Below, in pieces: positions 1 through 8,052 of a stretch of DNA of 64,000 nt. The notes under the pieces are model-generated. The model searched no databases. It saw nothing but the letters and a program-made list of their open reading frames with translations, and was not told where the DNA came from. Source of the DNA: DAOMNN01 sp050486545 (GTDB taxonomy: Bacteria > Pseudomonadota > Gammaproteobacteria > Burkholderiales > Rhodocyclaceae); assembly GCA_050486545.1 (NCBI GenBank), contig JBJHDM010000007.1, forward strand, positions 38,008 to 102,007. Direction: 5' to 3'. Positions within the stretch are counted from its first letter, which is position 1; each line of letters opens with the position of its first letter. A program made the position numbers and the translations under genes.

Positions 1-773
1 CCGGGCCGGGTGCCGGTGACCTCGAAAATCTTCCAGTCGGTGTTGGCCGGCAGGCCACGCTCCTTGCAGAAGCCCTTGAACAGCTCCTTGACCTCCTTCG
101 CGCTCTTGCCCTTCGGGTTGATCGTGAAGTCGGCACCGAAGCCCTCCATGAACTTGAGCTTCTCTTCGTTGATGTCGATGCCGACGACCGCGGCCGCGCC
201 CATACCCTTGGCGGTCTGGACCATGAAGCTGCCCACCCCGCCGGCCGCGCCGATGACGATCACGCGGTCGCCCGCCTGCAGGTCGGCCCGCACGGCGGCC
301 TGGTACGGCGTGGTGACCGCATCGGCGATCACCGACAGGTGCTCGAGCGGCACGTCGCCGCGATCCTCGACCGGGCACAGGAAGCGCGCCTGGCACACGA
401 TGTGGCTGGAAAAGCCGCCGTAGATCCCCATCGAGTTGCCCGGCATCTTCTGCGCGAGGCAGCGGTTGCCCCGCCCGGCCTTGCACAGCTCGCATTCGCC
501 GCACGGGATCACCGCCGGCACGATGACCTCCTTGCCGATCATCGCGGCGTCGCCGCCGATGACGGTGCCCGAGATCTCGTGGCCGAGCGACAGGGGCGGC
601 TTCTGCACCGTCGGCACACCCATGTAGAAGTAGGACAGGTCGGTGTGGCACACGCCGCAGCCGGCGATCTTGACGACGACGTCACCGGGGCCCAGCTCGG
701 GCATGGGAACCCGCGTCTTGACGAGCTTGCCCGGCTCGGTCATCTGCCAGGTGTCGATGAATTCTGGAATCAC
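1..773 (-). CDS. bzdX: 6-hydroxycyclohex-1-ene-1-carbonyl-CoA dehydrogenase, C-terminus cut by window edge
   Basis: Zinc-dependent alcohol dehydrogenase family. It should oxidise the beta-hydroxyacyl-CoA made by BzdW with NAD in the benzoyl-CoA pathway. The 257 visible residues include the catalytic-zinc region (GCGVCHTD, then GHE), the four structural-zinc cysteines (C-x2-C-x2-C-x7-C within VIPCGECELCKAGRGNRC) and a Rossmann motif (GAAGGVG). Full-length relatives are about 370 aa, so roughly 110 residues lie outside the window. I chose a GTG start at 773, which gives the N-terminus MIPEFIDTW; there is no ATG in frame nearby. It follows bzdW by about 45 bases. The functional name rests on family plus operon position. 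Confidence 0.88.
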   Translation of the reverse strand, partial: MIPEFIDTWQMTEPGKLVKTRVPMPELGPGDVVVKIAGCGVCHTDLSYFYMGVPTVQKPPLSLGHEISGTVIGGDAAMIGKEVIVPAVIPCGECELCKAGRGNRCLAQKMPGNSMGIYGGFSSHIVCQARFLCPVEDRGDVPLEHLSVIADAVTTPYQAAVRADLQAGDRVIVIGAAGGVGSFMVQTAKGMGAAAVVGIDINEEKLKFMEGFGADFTINPKGKSAKEVKELFKGFCKERGLPANTDWKIFEVTGTRP

Positions 774-819
774 GTTGGTCTCCGTTGTTCGCTTCGGTGG
801 GGGGAAGGCGCTGCCGGCC

Positions 820-1599
820 TCAGGTATTGCGCCAGACCGGCTTGCGCTTCTCCATGAAGGCGTTGAGGCCTTCGACGGCGTCGTCGGTCGCCATCAGCTC
901 CTTGAGGTAGATCTGCTCGACCGTGAACAAGGCCTCGAAGAAGGGCTTGCCGGAAGCCTCGCGGATCGCCCGCTTGGTGTAGATGAGCGCCACGCGCGAA
1001 AGCTGCAGGAACTGCCCGACGAAGGCGCGCGCATCGGCCTGGAAGCTCGCGCGCGGGACGACGCGGTTGACCATGCCCAGGCGCTCGGCCTCGGCCGCGT
1101 CGATCAGCCCGCCGCCGAGCAGCAGTTCCATGACCTTGGGCAGGGACACGATCCTGGGCATCAGGATGGCCGCGATCGGCGGGAACACGCCGAGCTTGAT
1201 CTCGGGCTGGCCGAGCTTCGTGCCCTCGGCGGCGACGACCATGTCGCAGGCGATCGCCAGTTCGCAGCCGCCGCCCATGGCCGAGCCGTTGAGCGCCGCG
1301 ACCGTCGGCAGCGGGAACACCATCAGGCGCTTGAGGATGCCGTGGAACACATCGATCATCTGCACGACCTTGTCGGGCGTGTGATCCATGACGTCGACGC
1401 CGGCGGAGAAGACCTTTTCCCCCGCGGCCGTGATCATCAGCACCTTGGCCGACTCTTCCTTCGCCGCCTCGTCGAGCGCGCGGTTGAGTTCCTCCATCAA
1501 CGCAATGTCGAGCACGTTGTAGGGCGGACGGTCGATCGTGATCGTGATCAGGCCGTCCTCGAGTCCGTAGTGAAGATGCTGGTACTGGCTTTGCGACAT
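820..1599 (-). CDS. bzdW: Cyclohexa-1,5-diene-1-carbonyl-CoA hydratase
   Basis: 259-aa crotonase-fold enzyme expected to add water to the cyclic dienoyl-CoA produced by benzoyl-CoA reductase. The CoA-binding oxyanion-hole segments are clear: GEKVFSAGVDV and the glycine-rich SAMGGGCELAIACDM. The reading frame extends upstream, but the ATG at 1599 (MSQSQYQHL) gives the normal length for the family, and the upstream extension reads through the preceding gene. It sits between the zinc-ribbon ORF and bzdX in the bzd operon. A generic enoyl-CoA hydratase would look similar; the assignment is driven by context and strong resemblance to remembered Dch/BzdW proteins. Confidence 0.92.
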   Translation of the reverse strand: MSQSQYQHLHYGLEDGLITITIDRPPYNVLDIALMEELNRALDEAAKEESAKVLMITAAGEKVFSAGVDVMDHTPDKVVQMIDVFHGILKRLMVFPLPTVAALNGSAMGGGCELAIACDMVVAAEGTKLGQPEIKLGVFPPIAAILMPRIVSLPKVMELLLGGGLIDAAEAERLGMVNRVVPRASFQADARAFVGQFLQLSRVALIYTKRAIREASGKPFFEALFTVEQIYLKELMATDDAVEGLNAFMEKRKPVWRNT

Positions 1600-1628
1600 G
1601 TCGGCTCCCGGTGTCGTGTTCGTCGGTT

Positions 1629-1811
1629 TCAGTTCTCGTCCCTGACCTGCAGGCGGTACGGGCAGGCCGCATCGCAGTCGGCGCAGCACACCGCGCCGTC
1701 GCTGCGGATGTGCCACAGGTCGGCACCGCAGTTTCGGCAGCGGCATTTCGCCTCAGGTGGCGAAGCCGGCCGGATCTCCTGCGCCGACCAGAAGTCGATG
1801 ACCTGCCCCAT
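1629..1811 (-). CDS. 60-aa zinc-ribbon-like protein in the bzd operon
   Basis: Small protein with start ATG at 1811, preceded by a good ribosome site (GAGGGG seven bases upstream) that overlaps the bzdV stop. It carries seven cysteines in two clusters, C-R-C-R-N-C near residue 25 and C-C-A-D-C-D-A-A-C near residue 44. That spacing suggests a rubredoxin- or zinc-ribbon-like knuckle. Translational coupling to bzdV and position before bzdW imply co-expression with benzoyl-CoA reduction. I do not recognise a characterised homologue. It could be a small metal-binding chaperone or an electron-transfer adaptor; neither is shown by the sequence. Confidence 0.7.
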   Translation of the reverse strand: MGQVIDFWSAQEIRPASPPEAKCRCRNCGADLWHIRSDGAVCCADCDAACPYRLQVRDEN

Positions 1812-1821
1812 CGCGTGCCCC

Positions 1822-4374
1822 TCAGAAAAGGTCGTCCATCTCGTCCGCACCCACTCCGGGCGGCATCGAGCCGTGCTGCTGCATGTAGGCCTGGACGAGC
1901 TGGTTCTCGCGCTGGCTGAAGAACGGAGCCTCCTCGGTCACGAAGTACTTCGCGACCTCGGCGTGCTCGAGCATCTCCTCGAGCCCTTCGCGCAGGTTCT
2001 CCACCCCCTTGATGACGAGGATGTTCTTGTCCGCATCGAGCAGCTGATAGACCCCGGCCTCGGTGGTGACGCCGGCGATCCCGTCGGCGGAGAGCTCCGA
2101 CCACGCTTCGGGCGGCAGGACCGCGTCGGCGATCTGCGGAGCGAGGTTGCACTTGAAGCAGCGGGCCGCCTCGGCGCGCGCCGTGGCATCGTCGAAGCCG
2201 AGTTCGACCTCGTCCCAGCCGACGCGCTGCTCGGGAGCGAGCATGATCGGGTGGAACTTGCGCGTGGTGTTGAAGCCTTCCTTGCGCCCGATGTACGGAT
2301 CGGTCTCCCAGCCGTCGCGCAGCAGCACTTCGGAGATGTCGCCATCGCCGCCGAGCGCGCGGTCGATCGCCGAAGCCGCGACGCGACCCTGCGCGACCGA
2401 CTCGATCAGCGTCGAGGGTCCGAGCACGCAGTCGCCACCGGCATACACGCCGGGGCGGCTGGTCATCATCGAATCCTCGCGTACGACGATGCGCCCCTTC
2501 TTGTCGGTATTGACGCCGAAACCCTCGAAACGCTGCGGGTACTGGCCCACCGCGGCGACGACCAGATCGACGCCCTCGACGACTTCTTCGCCGGTATCGA
2601 CCGGACGGCGTCGGCCTGACTCGTCCGCCTCACCGAGCGCCATCTTCGCGTAGGTGATCTTCAGCCGATACCCGTTGCCGCCTTCCTCGATCTTCTTCGG
2701 GGCGAGCAGGTAGCGGATGTTGACCCCTTCCTCGATGCAGCCCTCGTACTCTTCGAGACGTGCCGGCATCTCCTCGCGGGTGCGGCGATAGACCATGTCG
2801 ACCTCGGCGCCGTAGCGGCGCGAAGTGCGCGCGTTGTCGGTGGCGACGTTGCCTCCGCCGATGACCGCGACCTTCTTGCCGGTCTGGATGCCGTCGGGCG
2901 TGTTGACCAGCCCCATCGTAGCCGCCTGGAGATAGGTCGGGCTGTCGACGACGCCGGGCAGGTCGTCACCCGGAATCCCGAGTCGATCGCCACCCTGGGC
3001 GCCGATGCCGATGAACACCGCCTCGAAACCGTCGGCCAGGAGCGACTCGACGCTCTCGACGCGCGTATCAAAGCGGAACTCGACACCAAGCGCGGCCACT
3101 TCGGCCACTTCGTCCTCGATGACCTCGACCGGCACGCGATAGGACGGGATGCCGTAGCGCGCCATGCCGCCCGGGCCGGGCTGGGCATCGAACACGGTGA
3201 CCGAATGGCCCTGCTTGGCGAGGTAGTAGGCCACCGTGAGCCCTGCCGGGCCGGCGCCGATCACCGCCGCCTTGCGGCCGGTCGCGGGCAGGCGCTTGGC
3301 GTGCTCGCGCCAGATCCCGGTGTCGTTGTCGGCGGCGATGCGCTTGAGGCTGCGGATCGACAGCGGATCGTCGAGCTGGCCACGCCGGCAAGCCGTTTCG
3401 CACATCGCGAAGCACGCGCGCCCGAGGATGCCCGGGAAGGGCAGCTTCTCGCGCACGACCGCGATCGCCTCGCCATACTTCCCTTCTGCGGCAAGCTGCA
3501 CGTAGCGAGGCACGTCGATGCCGGCCGGACAGGCCGACTTGCACGGCACCATCGACTCTTCGCGACGCGACGCGTCGAGCGTGCGGTCCATCAGTGCGCC
3601 GGTCGGACAGACGACGACGCAGGCCTGGCAGAAGGTGCAGCCGGACTCGATCAGCGTCGGCGCGATCGTGCCGACCCAGGTGCGCACGCCTTGCGGCGTC
3701 TCGGTCTGCTTGACCTCGAGGCAACCGACCCCGCGCACGTCGTTGCAGGCGACGAGGCAGCGGCGGCAGTCGATACAGAGGTTGTAGTCGCGATCGAAGA
3801 AGGGTTCGTCCTTGATGATCGGCAGTTGCGCGGGCTTGTACGGCGGCGTGCTGGCAGGGATGCCGATGAAGTCGGCGACCTTGCGCAGCTCGCAGTTCGA
3901 GAAGATCGAACAGCAGCGGGTCTCCATCGGGTTGCCGAACGAACACGTGGTCCGGCTGCAGCCTTCGCGCTGCGGACAGGTCAGGCACACGTGCGGATGC
4001 GGGCCGAGCACGCGCGCGAGGTTTTCCTGGCGCACCTTCTGGATCGCCGGGGACTGGGTACGGACGACGAGGCCCGCCTCGACGCTGCGCGAACAGGCCT
4101 TGACCAGCCCTTCCTCGCCGTCGATCTCGACCATGCACAGGTTGCAGCCGCCATCGCCCGCGCCGCGCTGGGCCGCCGGCGGCAGGTCCGGATGCGCGCA
4201 CAGCGCGGGAATGTAGACGCCGGCGTTCTGGGCGGCGTTCAGGACCGACGCGCCGGCCGGAGCCTCGATCTCCCGGCCATCGACGGATAACGTGACGGGC
4301 GGCCCGAAGTCCTCCATCGAGGACGAGCGGCTCGCCTTCCACCAGGTGATCGTCGCGGTCTGTGCGGGTTCCAT
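1822..4374 (-). CDS. bzdV: BzdV: multi-cluster iron-sulfur/flavin NAD(P)H:ferredoxin oxidoreductase-like protein
   Basis: 850-aa electron-transfer protein. Residues about 25-100 form a NuoG-type [2Fe-2S] domain (Cys59, 77, 80, 94). A cysteine-rich stretch follows at 130-161. Residues 200-256 hold two [4Fe-4S] motifs (CxxCxxCxxxC at 200-210 and 246-256). From about 275 it is a GltD/NfnB-like flavoprotein with an FAD motif GAGPAG at 373 and a second Rossmann motif GGGNVA at 506. It is the likely NAD(P)H-linked reductase for BzdM ferredoxin, feeding benzoyl-CoA reductase. ATG 4374 is preferred over a TTG at 4386 because GGAGA lies at correct spacing. The reductase role is inferred from domains and context. 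Confidence 0.88.
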   Translation of the reverse strand: MEPAQTATITWWKASRSSSMEDFGPPVTLSVDGREIEAPAGASVLNAAQNAGVYIPALCAHPDLPPAAQRGAGDGGCNLCMVEIDGEEGLVKACSRSVEAGLVVRTQSPAIQKVRQENLARVLGPHPHVCLTCPQREGCSRTTCSFGNPMETRCCSIFSNCELRKVADFIGIPASTPPYKPAQLPIIKDEPFFDRDYNLCIDCRRCLVACNDVRGVGCLEVKQTETPQGVRTWVGTIAPTLIESGCTFCQACVVVCPTGALMDRTLDASRREESMVPCKSACPAGIDVPRYVQLAAEGKYGEAIAVVREKLPFPGILGRACFAMCETACRRGQLDDPLSIRSLKRIAADNDTGIWREHAKRLPATGRKAAVIGAGPAGLTVAYYLAKQGHSVTVFDAQPGPGGMARYGIPSYRVPVEVIEDEVAEVAALGVEFRFDTRVESVESLLADGFEAVFIGIGAQGGDRLGIPGDDLPGVVDSPTYLQAATMGLVNTPDGIQTGKKVAVIGGGNVATDNARTSRRYGAEVDMVYRRTREEMPARLEEYEGCIEEGVNIRYLLAPKKIEEGGNGYRLKITYAKMALGEADESGRRRPVDTGEEVVEGVDLVVAAVGQYPQRFEGFGVNTDKKGRIVVREDSMMTSRPGVYAGGDCVLGPSTLIESVAQGRVAASAIDRALGGDGDISEVLLRDGWETDPYIGRKEGFNTTRKFHPIMLAPEQRVGWDEVELGFDDATARAEAARCFKCNLAPQIADAVLPPEAWSELSADGIAGVTTEAGVYQLLDADKNILVIKGVENLREGLEEMLEHAEVAKYFVTEEAPFFSQRENQLVQAYMQQHGSMPPGVGADEMDDLF

Positions 4375-4389
4375 GTCTGTCTCCAATCC

Positions 4390-5025
4390 TTAAGCCGCCG
4401 CGTGCGGGTAACCGGGAAAGTACGCGCCCTCGCAGGCGCCGGCGCGTATCGCGGCAATGAAGCTCGCCATGTCGGTGACGGGCCGGGCGAAACGGGTCGC
4501 GCAACGGCCCACCGCCTCGGTCTTGTGGCAGTCGCTGCCGCCGAGCGTGGGCAGCGCCATGTGCTGGGCGGCATCCAGTGCGAGGCGGTTGTCGTGTTCC
4601 TGATTGCCGCCGTTGTGGGTTTCGACCGCGGTGATGCCGGTGACCTCGAGCAGGCCTTCGAGCAGGCTCGACACCCCGACCTCGCGGAACGGGTGGGCCG
4701 GCACGCAGATGCCGCCGAGATCGGTGATGCGTTCGATCACCTCGTACAGCGGCAGGTAGTTGTCACGGTCCCAGATGTTCCAGCCGTCGTCCTCGACCCC
4801 GTAGGCGAGCATGTGGCCCCGGTCGGTCGCGATCTCCACACCCCGCAGCACGAGCAGCCCCTCGTCCCGGCCAACCTGTTCGACCGGGGCCGAGGCCTCG
4901 TAGGAATAGTGCTCGGTGATCACGACCGCATCGAGGCCGAGCGACTTCGCGCGGCGCACCAGGTCCACGGGTTCGAGCCAGTTGTCGTACGAATACTTGG
5001 TATGACAATGACAGTCGATCCACAT
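4390..5025 (-). CDS. bzdU: BzdU: PHP-domain metal-dependent phosphoesterase-like protein
   Basis: 211-aa PHP-domain protein. The N-terminal metal-binding signature H-x-H is at residues 6-8 (DCHCHTKYS). Further candidate ligands are TEHYS near residue 37, an AHPFRE segment, an ETHNG segment, and GGSDCHK near residue 163. PHP domains usually hydrolyse phosphate esters or act as polymerase-associated exonucleases; no benzoyl-CoA pathway step needs one. It starts 28 bases after bzdT with a strong ribosome site (GGAGGG) and ends 15 bases before the bzdV start. The role in aromatic metabolism is unknown. The symbol follows the operon order I recall for Azoarcus. Confidence 0.8.
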   Translation of the reverse strand: MWIDCHCHTKYSYDNWLEPVDLVRRAKSLGLDAVVITEHYSYEASAPVEQVGRDEGLLVLRGVEIATDRGHMLAYGVEDDGWNIWDRDNYLPLYEVIERITDLGGICVPAHPFREVGVSSLLEGLLEVTGITAVETHNGGNQEHDNRLALDAAQHMALPTLGGSDCHKTEAVGRCATRFARPVTDMASFIAAIRAGACEGAYFPGYPHAAA

Positions 5026-5053
5026 GGCACCCTCCGCGCGCCGCGACCGCCGC

Positions 5054-5506
5054 TTACACCACCGTGTATTCGAGGTTGATCCGCTTGGAAGGCTCGAACC
5101 GGTGGCGCGAGAAGAATTTCTCGAGCGAGAAATCGTCCCAGTTGACCAGCGTGTACACCTTGTTCACCCCGGCAGCCTTCATGTTCATCATGAACTGGTC
5201 GAGCAGTTCGCTCGCCACGCCGCGGTTCTGGGCCGCCTCGGCCACGCCGATCGTATCGATCGTCGCGTTGGTCTCGGGAATGCCGAATTCGCCGAAGTAG
5301 ACGTCGCCCATGATGAAGCCGACCACCTTGCCGTCGACCTCGCACACGAGCGACGAGTTGATGTTGTGCTTCGAGTTGAGGATCGTCTCGAACTTGCGCT
5401 CGTAGTACTCGCGACGATTTTGCTTCGACGCGGCCTCGTCGATCGCGACGATGGCATCCAGGTCGTCCGCTCTGAGGACGCGCATAACCCGCTGTTGATC
5501 CGCCAT
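5054..5506 (-). CDS. bzdT: BzdT: GNAT-family N-acetyltransferase
   Basis: 150-aa single-domain GNAT protein. The fold signature is visible: strand pair around VCEVDGKVVGFIMGD, then the acetyl-CoA pyrophosphate loop V-A-E-A-A-Q-N-R-G-V-A (Q/R-x-x-G-x-G/A type) and the C-terminal FFSRHRFEPSKRI. Start ATG 5506 has an excellent AGGAGGAAGG upstream. Relatives acetylate a wide range of amines, so the substrate cannot be read from sequence. Inside a benzoyl-CoA reductase operon it could modify a pathway protein or CoA ligase lysine, as Pat-type enzymes do, but that is speculation. Confidence 0.82.
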   Translation of the reverse strand: MADQQRVMRVLRADDLDAIVAIDEAASKQNRREYYERKFETILNSKHNINSSLVCEVDGKVVGFIMGDVYFGEFGIPETNATIDTIGVAEAAQNRGVASELLDQFMMNMKAAGVNKVYTLVNWDDFSLEKFFSRHRFEPSKRINLEYTVV

Positions 5507-5557
5507 TTTCCTTCCTCCTAGGTTTCTTCGATTCCGCCCCGCGCACGTGCGACGGGG

Positions 5558-5860
5558 TCAGAACAACTCGTCATCCTGCCGTGCGTTCGTCGACTTGCGC
5601 GTATAGACCGTTCCCAGCACCTTGCCGCTGGCATCGTCTTCATCTAGACAGGTGGTGCACCCGTCACCGCCTTCGGTCTGCCATTTCTCGACATGCACCT
5701 CGTAGCCCATGGCCTTGTAGCTCTCGGCGATCTCGGACAGCCGTGGCTCGCCGATCGTGGTCTGGCGGCGCCACCCCTGCGCCAGCAGGCGGTCCTCCAC
5801 AGCCTCTTCCCGGCTGGCCGATTCCTGCTTGATCGGGATCGTCTTTCTCGTGCTCGACAT
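5558..5860 (-). CDS. bzdS: BzdS: 100-aa conserved-position protein of unknown function
   Basis: Small acidic protein downstream of the ferredoxin gene bzdM. I chose ATG 5860 (MSSTRKTIPIKQES) because GGAGGG lies eight bases upstream; the frame stays open to 5893 with two more possible starts. One C-x2-C pair occurs in DGCTTCLDEDD near residue 70, and the C-terminus is acidic (DDELF). No domain I recognise. Its place between ferredoxin and GNAT genes matches bzdS in the Azoarcus-type operon. It may help assembly or regulation of the reductase, but there is no sequence proof. Confidence 0.75.
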   Translation of the reverse strand: MSSTRKTIPIKQESASREEAVEDRLLAQGWRRQTTIGEPRLSEIAESYKAMGYEVHVEKWQTEGGDGCTTCLDEDDASGKVLGTVYTRKSTNARQDDELF

Positions 5861-5903
5861 TGCGAAGCCCTCCGTCATTCCAGCGAAGCCCATGTCGCGC
5901 CCC

Positions 5904-6188
5904 TTACCAGGAGTGCTTGATCGCGCCCGGCGTGCACGCGGTCGTACAGGGCAGGGCGCTGTAGCCGCCCGACGGCTTGCAGTCGGCGCAGTCGAAGGCG
6001 AGGCTGCGCGTGAATTCCTTCTTCACCCACGCCACTTCGTCGTCGTAGTCGTCGGTGATGATTTCGAACATGCCCTTGGGACATGCCGTGAGGCAGGCGC
6101 GGTCCGCCTCGCAGTCGATGCACTTGTCGGTATCGATGCTGATGTAGAACTCGCCCGAACCGTCCTTGTAACCGTAGTTCGCGATCAT
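5904..6188 (-). CDS. bzdM: BzdM: 2[4Fe-4S] ferredoxin for benzoyl-CoA reductase
   Basis: 94-aa ferredoxin carrying two [4Fe-4S] clusters. Cluster cysteines are Cys23, 26, 32, 36 (CxxC-x5-CxxxC, the expanded spacing seen in Alvin/Thauera-type ferredoxins) and Cys67, 70, 81, 85, followed by PGAI. Such low-potential ferredoxins are the electron donors of class I benzoyl-CoA reductases. The start ATG 6188 has AAGGAG at good spacing. It follows bzdQ after 93 bases that can fold into several short hairpins. The likely electron source is BzdV in the same operon. Confidence 0.92.
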   Translation of the reverse strand: MIANYGYKDGSGEFYISIDTDKCIDCEADRACLTACPKGMFEIITDDYDDEVAWVKKEFTRSLAFDCADCKPSGGYSALPCTTACTPGAIKHSW

Positions 6189-6281
6189 GTTGGTTCTCCT
6201 TCATCGTTGGCCCGGCGCACTCGCCGGCCCGCCGGTACGGCCGTCGCGAAGACGGCCGCCCGACTTCCCGCCTCCTGCGGG

Positions 6282-7187
6282 TCAGGCTGCCTTCGCCTGC
6301 TTCTGCACCAGGGTATGCGCGAACAGCGAGGCCCCCAGCGCACCGGCGATCTGGCTGTCGATCTGCGTCTCGACCGCCTGGATGCCGAGCAGTCGCTCGA
6401 TGCGCTTGACCACGCCGGGGTTCTTCGCGATGCCGCCGGTGATGAAGAAACCCTCCTCGACGCCGATGCGCTCGAGCAGACTGACGACCCGTTCGGCCAT
6501 GGCCTGGCAGTAGGCCGCGATCACCATGTTCTTGGTGTAGCCGGCCTTGAGCAGCGCCAGGGCTTCGGACTTGGCGAACACGACGCAGATCGAGGAAACC
6601 GCCTCGGGTTCGGTCTCGACGTCGAAGGAACGCGGGCCGAGGTTGGCGATGGGAATCTGCATCAGGTCGGCAATGACCTCCATGCCGCGCCCGGTTCCGG
6701 CCGCGCACTTGTCGTTCATCAGGAAGTTCGTGACCTTGCCGCGCTCGTCGCAATGGATGGCCTTGCAGTCCTGGCCGCCCATGTCGAGGATGGTCCGCAC
6801 CTTGTTGCCGCCCATGTAGTTGGCACCGCGTGCGTGACAGGCGATCTCGGTCACGGCCTTGTTGGCGAAGGGCACGTTGACCCGGCCATACCCGGTGCCG
6901 ACGGTGAAGTGGATGTCTTCCAGCGTCATCCCGGTCTTGTCGAGCACGCCCTGCAGCGCGTTCTTCGCCGAATCGGGCGAGTTGTTGCCGGTCCGCATGC
7001 TGTTGTAGCCGTACAGCTCGCCGTCGCAGCAGATCACCGCCTGGGAGGACACCGAACCCACGTCGATGCCGCAGGTGACGATCTTGGCGTCACGCCAGTT
7101 CTTGGTTTCGTCGATCCACGTGTTTTCCTGCCAGCGCCAGAATTCCTTCTTCTCTTCGGTGGCGGGCGTAGCAAGTTCTGCGCTCAT
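6282..7187 (-). CDS. bzdQ: Benzoyl-CoA reductase subunit BzdQ (ATP-hydrolysing activator-type subunit)
   Basis: 301-aa ASKHA-fold subunit, related to 2-hydroxyacyl-CoA dehydratase activators (BadF/BadG/BcrA/BcrD family). ATP-binding motifs are GIDVGS at 40-45, DMGGQD at 135-140 and the ITGGIAKNPG loop. Cys161 (KCAAGTGRG) and Cys201 (SSICVVFAKSE) are the expected ligands of the [4Fe-4S] cluster bridging the two activator subunits. With BzdP it couples ATP hydrolysis to electron transfer into BzdNO, driving ring reduction of benzoyl-CoA to the 1,5-diene. The short lengths of BzdP and BzdQ (269 and 301 aa) fit the Azoarcus type rather than the Thauera bcrAD type as I remember it. Confidence 0.95.
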   Translation of the reverse strand: MSAELATPATEEKKEFWRWQENTWIDETKNWRDAKIVTCGIDVGSVSSQAVICCDGELYGYNSMRTGNNSPDSAKNALQGVLDKTGMTLEDIHFTVGTGYGRVNVPFANKAVTEIACHARGANYMGGNKVRTILDMGGQDCKAIHCDERGKVTNFLMNDKCAAGTGRGMEVIADLMQIPIANLGPRSFDVETEPEAVSSICVVFAKSEALALLKAGYTKNMVIAAYCQAMAERVVSLLERIGVEEGFFITGGIAKNPGVVKRIERLLGIQAVETQIDSQIAGALGASLFAHTLVQKQAKAA

Positions 7188-7214
7188 GATTTCGCTCCTA
7201 TGCAGAATGTTCGG

Positions 7215-8024
7215 TTATTGCTGACGCTCGGCCGCGATCAGGGCGCATCCGAGCGCGCTGATCGACTCCGGCATTTCCGGCAGCAGGATTTCCTGGACGT
7301 CGAGCGCCTTCTTGAGCGACTCGACGAATCCGACGCTGTGCGCCATGCCCCCGATGAGCACGACCGCCTCTTCGATCCCGACCCGGCGCACCATCGCGCA
7401 GATCCGGCTGGCGACCGCGTCGAGCACTGCCTTCGCGATATCCTGGGACGGCGTGGAGGCGTGGATCAGCGACACCACCTCGGACTCGGCGAACACCGTG
7501 CATTGGGCGTTCATCGGAATGGTCTTGTCCGAGCGCAGGCTGGCCTCGCCGAACTCCTTCAGCGACATCTGCAGCGCGCGGCTCATCGCCTCGGCGAAGG
7601 ATCCGGCTCCGGCGGCGCACTTCTCGTTGCCGGCGAAGTCGATCGCCTTGCCATCGGCGTCGGTCTTGACGCCACGACCTTCCTCGGCGCCGACGTCGAC
7701 CACGGTACGGACCTGCGGGAACATGTAGTTCGCGCCGCGAGCACCGGCCGTCATCTCGGTCACGCCCTCGGTGGCGAATGCCACCTGCGCGCGGCCGGCA
7801 CCGGTCGCGAACACCGCCTTGACGTCCTCGCGCTTGAGACCGGCCAGTTCGAGGGCCTCGTTGTAGGCCTTCTCTGCCGCCTCGTCGGCGTCCAGTTCCC
7901 CCGGCAACATCACGTAGTTCTTCTTGACGACGTACTGCATCTGCGGTGCGCCTTCCACCTTGGCATCTTCGAGCAGCACCACCTTGATGCTGCGCGAGCC
8001 CATGTCGATTCCTGCGGTAATCAT
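7215..8024 (-). CDS. bzdP: Benzoyl-CoA reductase subunit BzdP (ATP-hydrolysing activator-type subunit)
   Basis: 269-aa ASKHA-fold partner of BzdQ. GIDMGS lies at 5-10, DVGAEEG at 110-116 in the second phosphate-binding position, and the cluster cysteines are Cys136 (KCAAGAGSF) and Cys175 (NAQCTVFAESE). The true start is ATG 8024 (MITAGIDMG), preceded by GAGGAGA; the longer frame reading upstream overlaps bzdO and should be ignored. Each of BzdP and BzdQ offers two cysteines, enough for one shared [4Fe-4S] cluster. It lies between bzdO and bzdQ with 27-28 base gaps. Confidence 0.94.
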   Translation of the reverse strand: MITAGIDMGSRSIKVVLLEDAKVEGAPQMQYVVKKNYVMLPGELDADEAAEKAYNEALELAGLKREDVKAVFATGAGRAQVAFATEGVTEMTAGARGANYMFPQVRTVVDVGAEEGRGVKTDADGKAIDFAGNEKCAAGAGSFAEAMSRALQMSLKEFGEASLRSDKTIPMNAQCTVFAESEVVSLIHASTPSQDIAKAVLDAVASRICAMVRRVGIEEAVVLIGGMAHSVGFVESLKKALDVQEILLPEMPESISALGCALIAAERQQ

Positions 8025-8052
8025 CTCTGTCTCCTCAATCCGGATAGTCCGC

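Noticed and set aside
643..2619. 658-aa open frame on the plus strand
   Set aside because: Antisense to bzdW and bzdV. No ribosome site and no domain.
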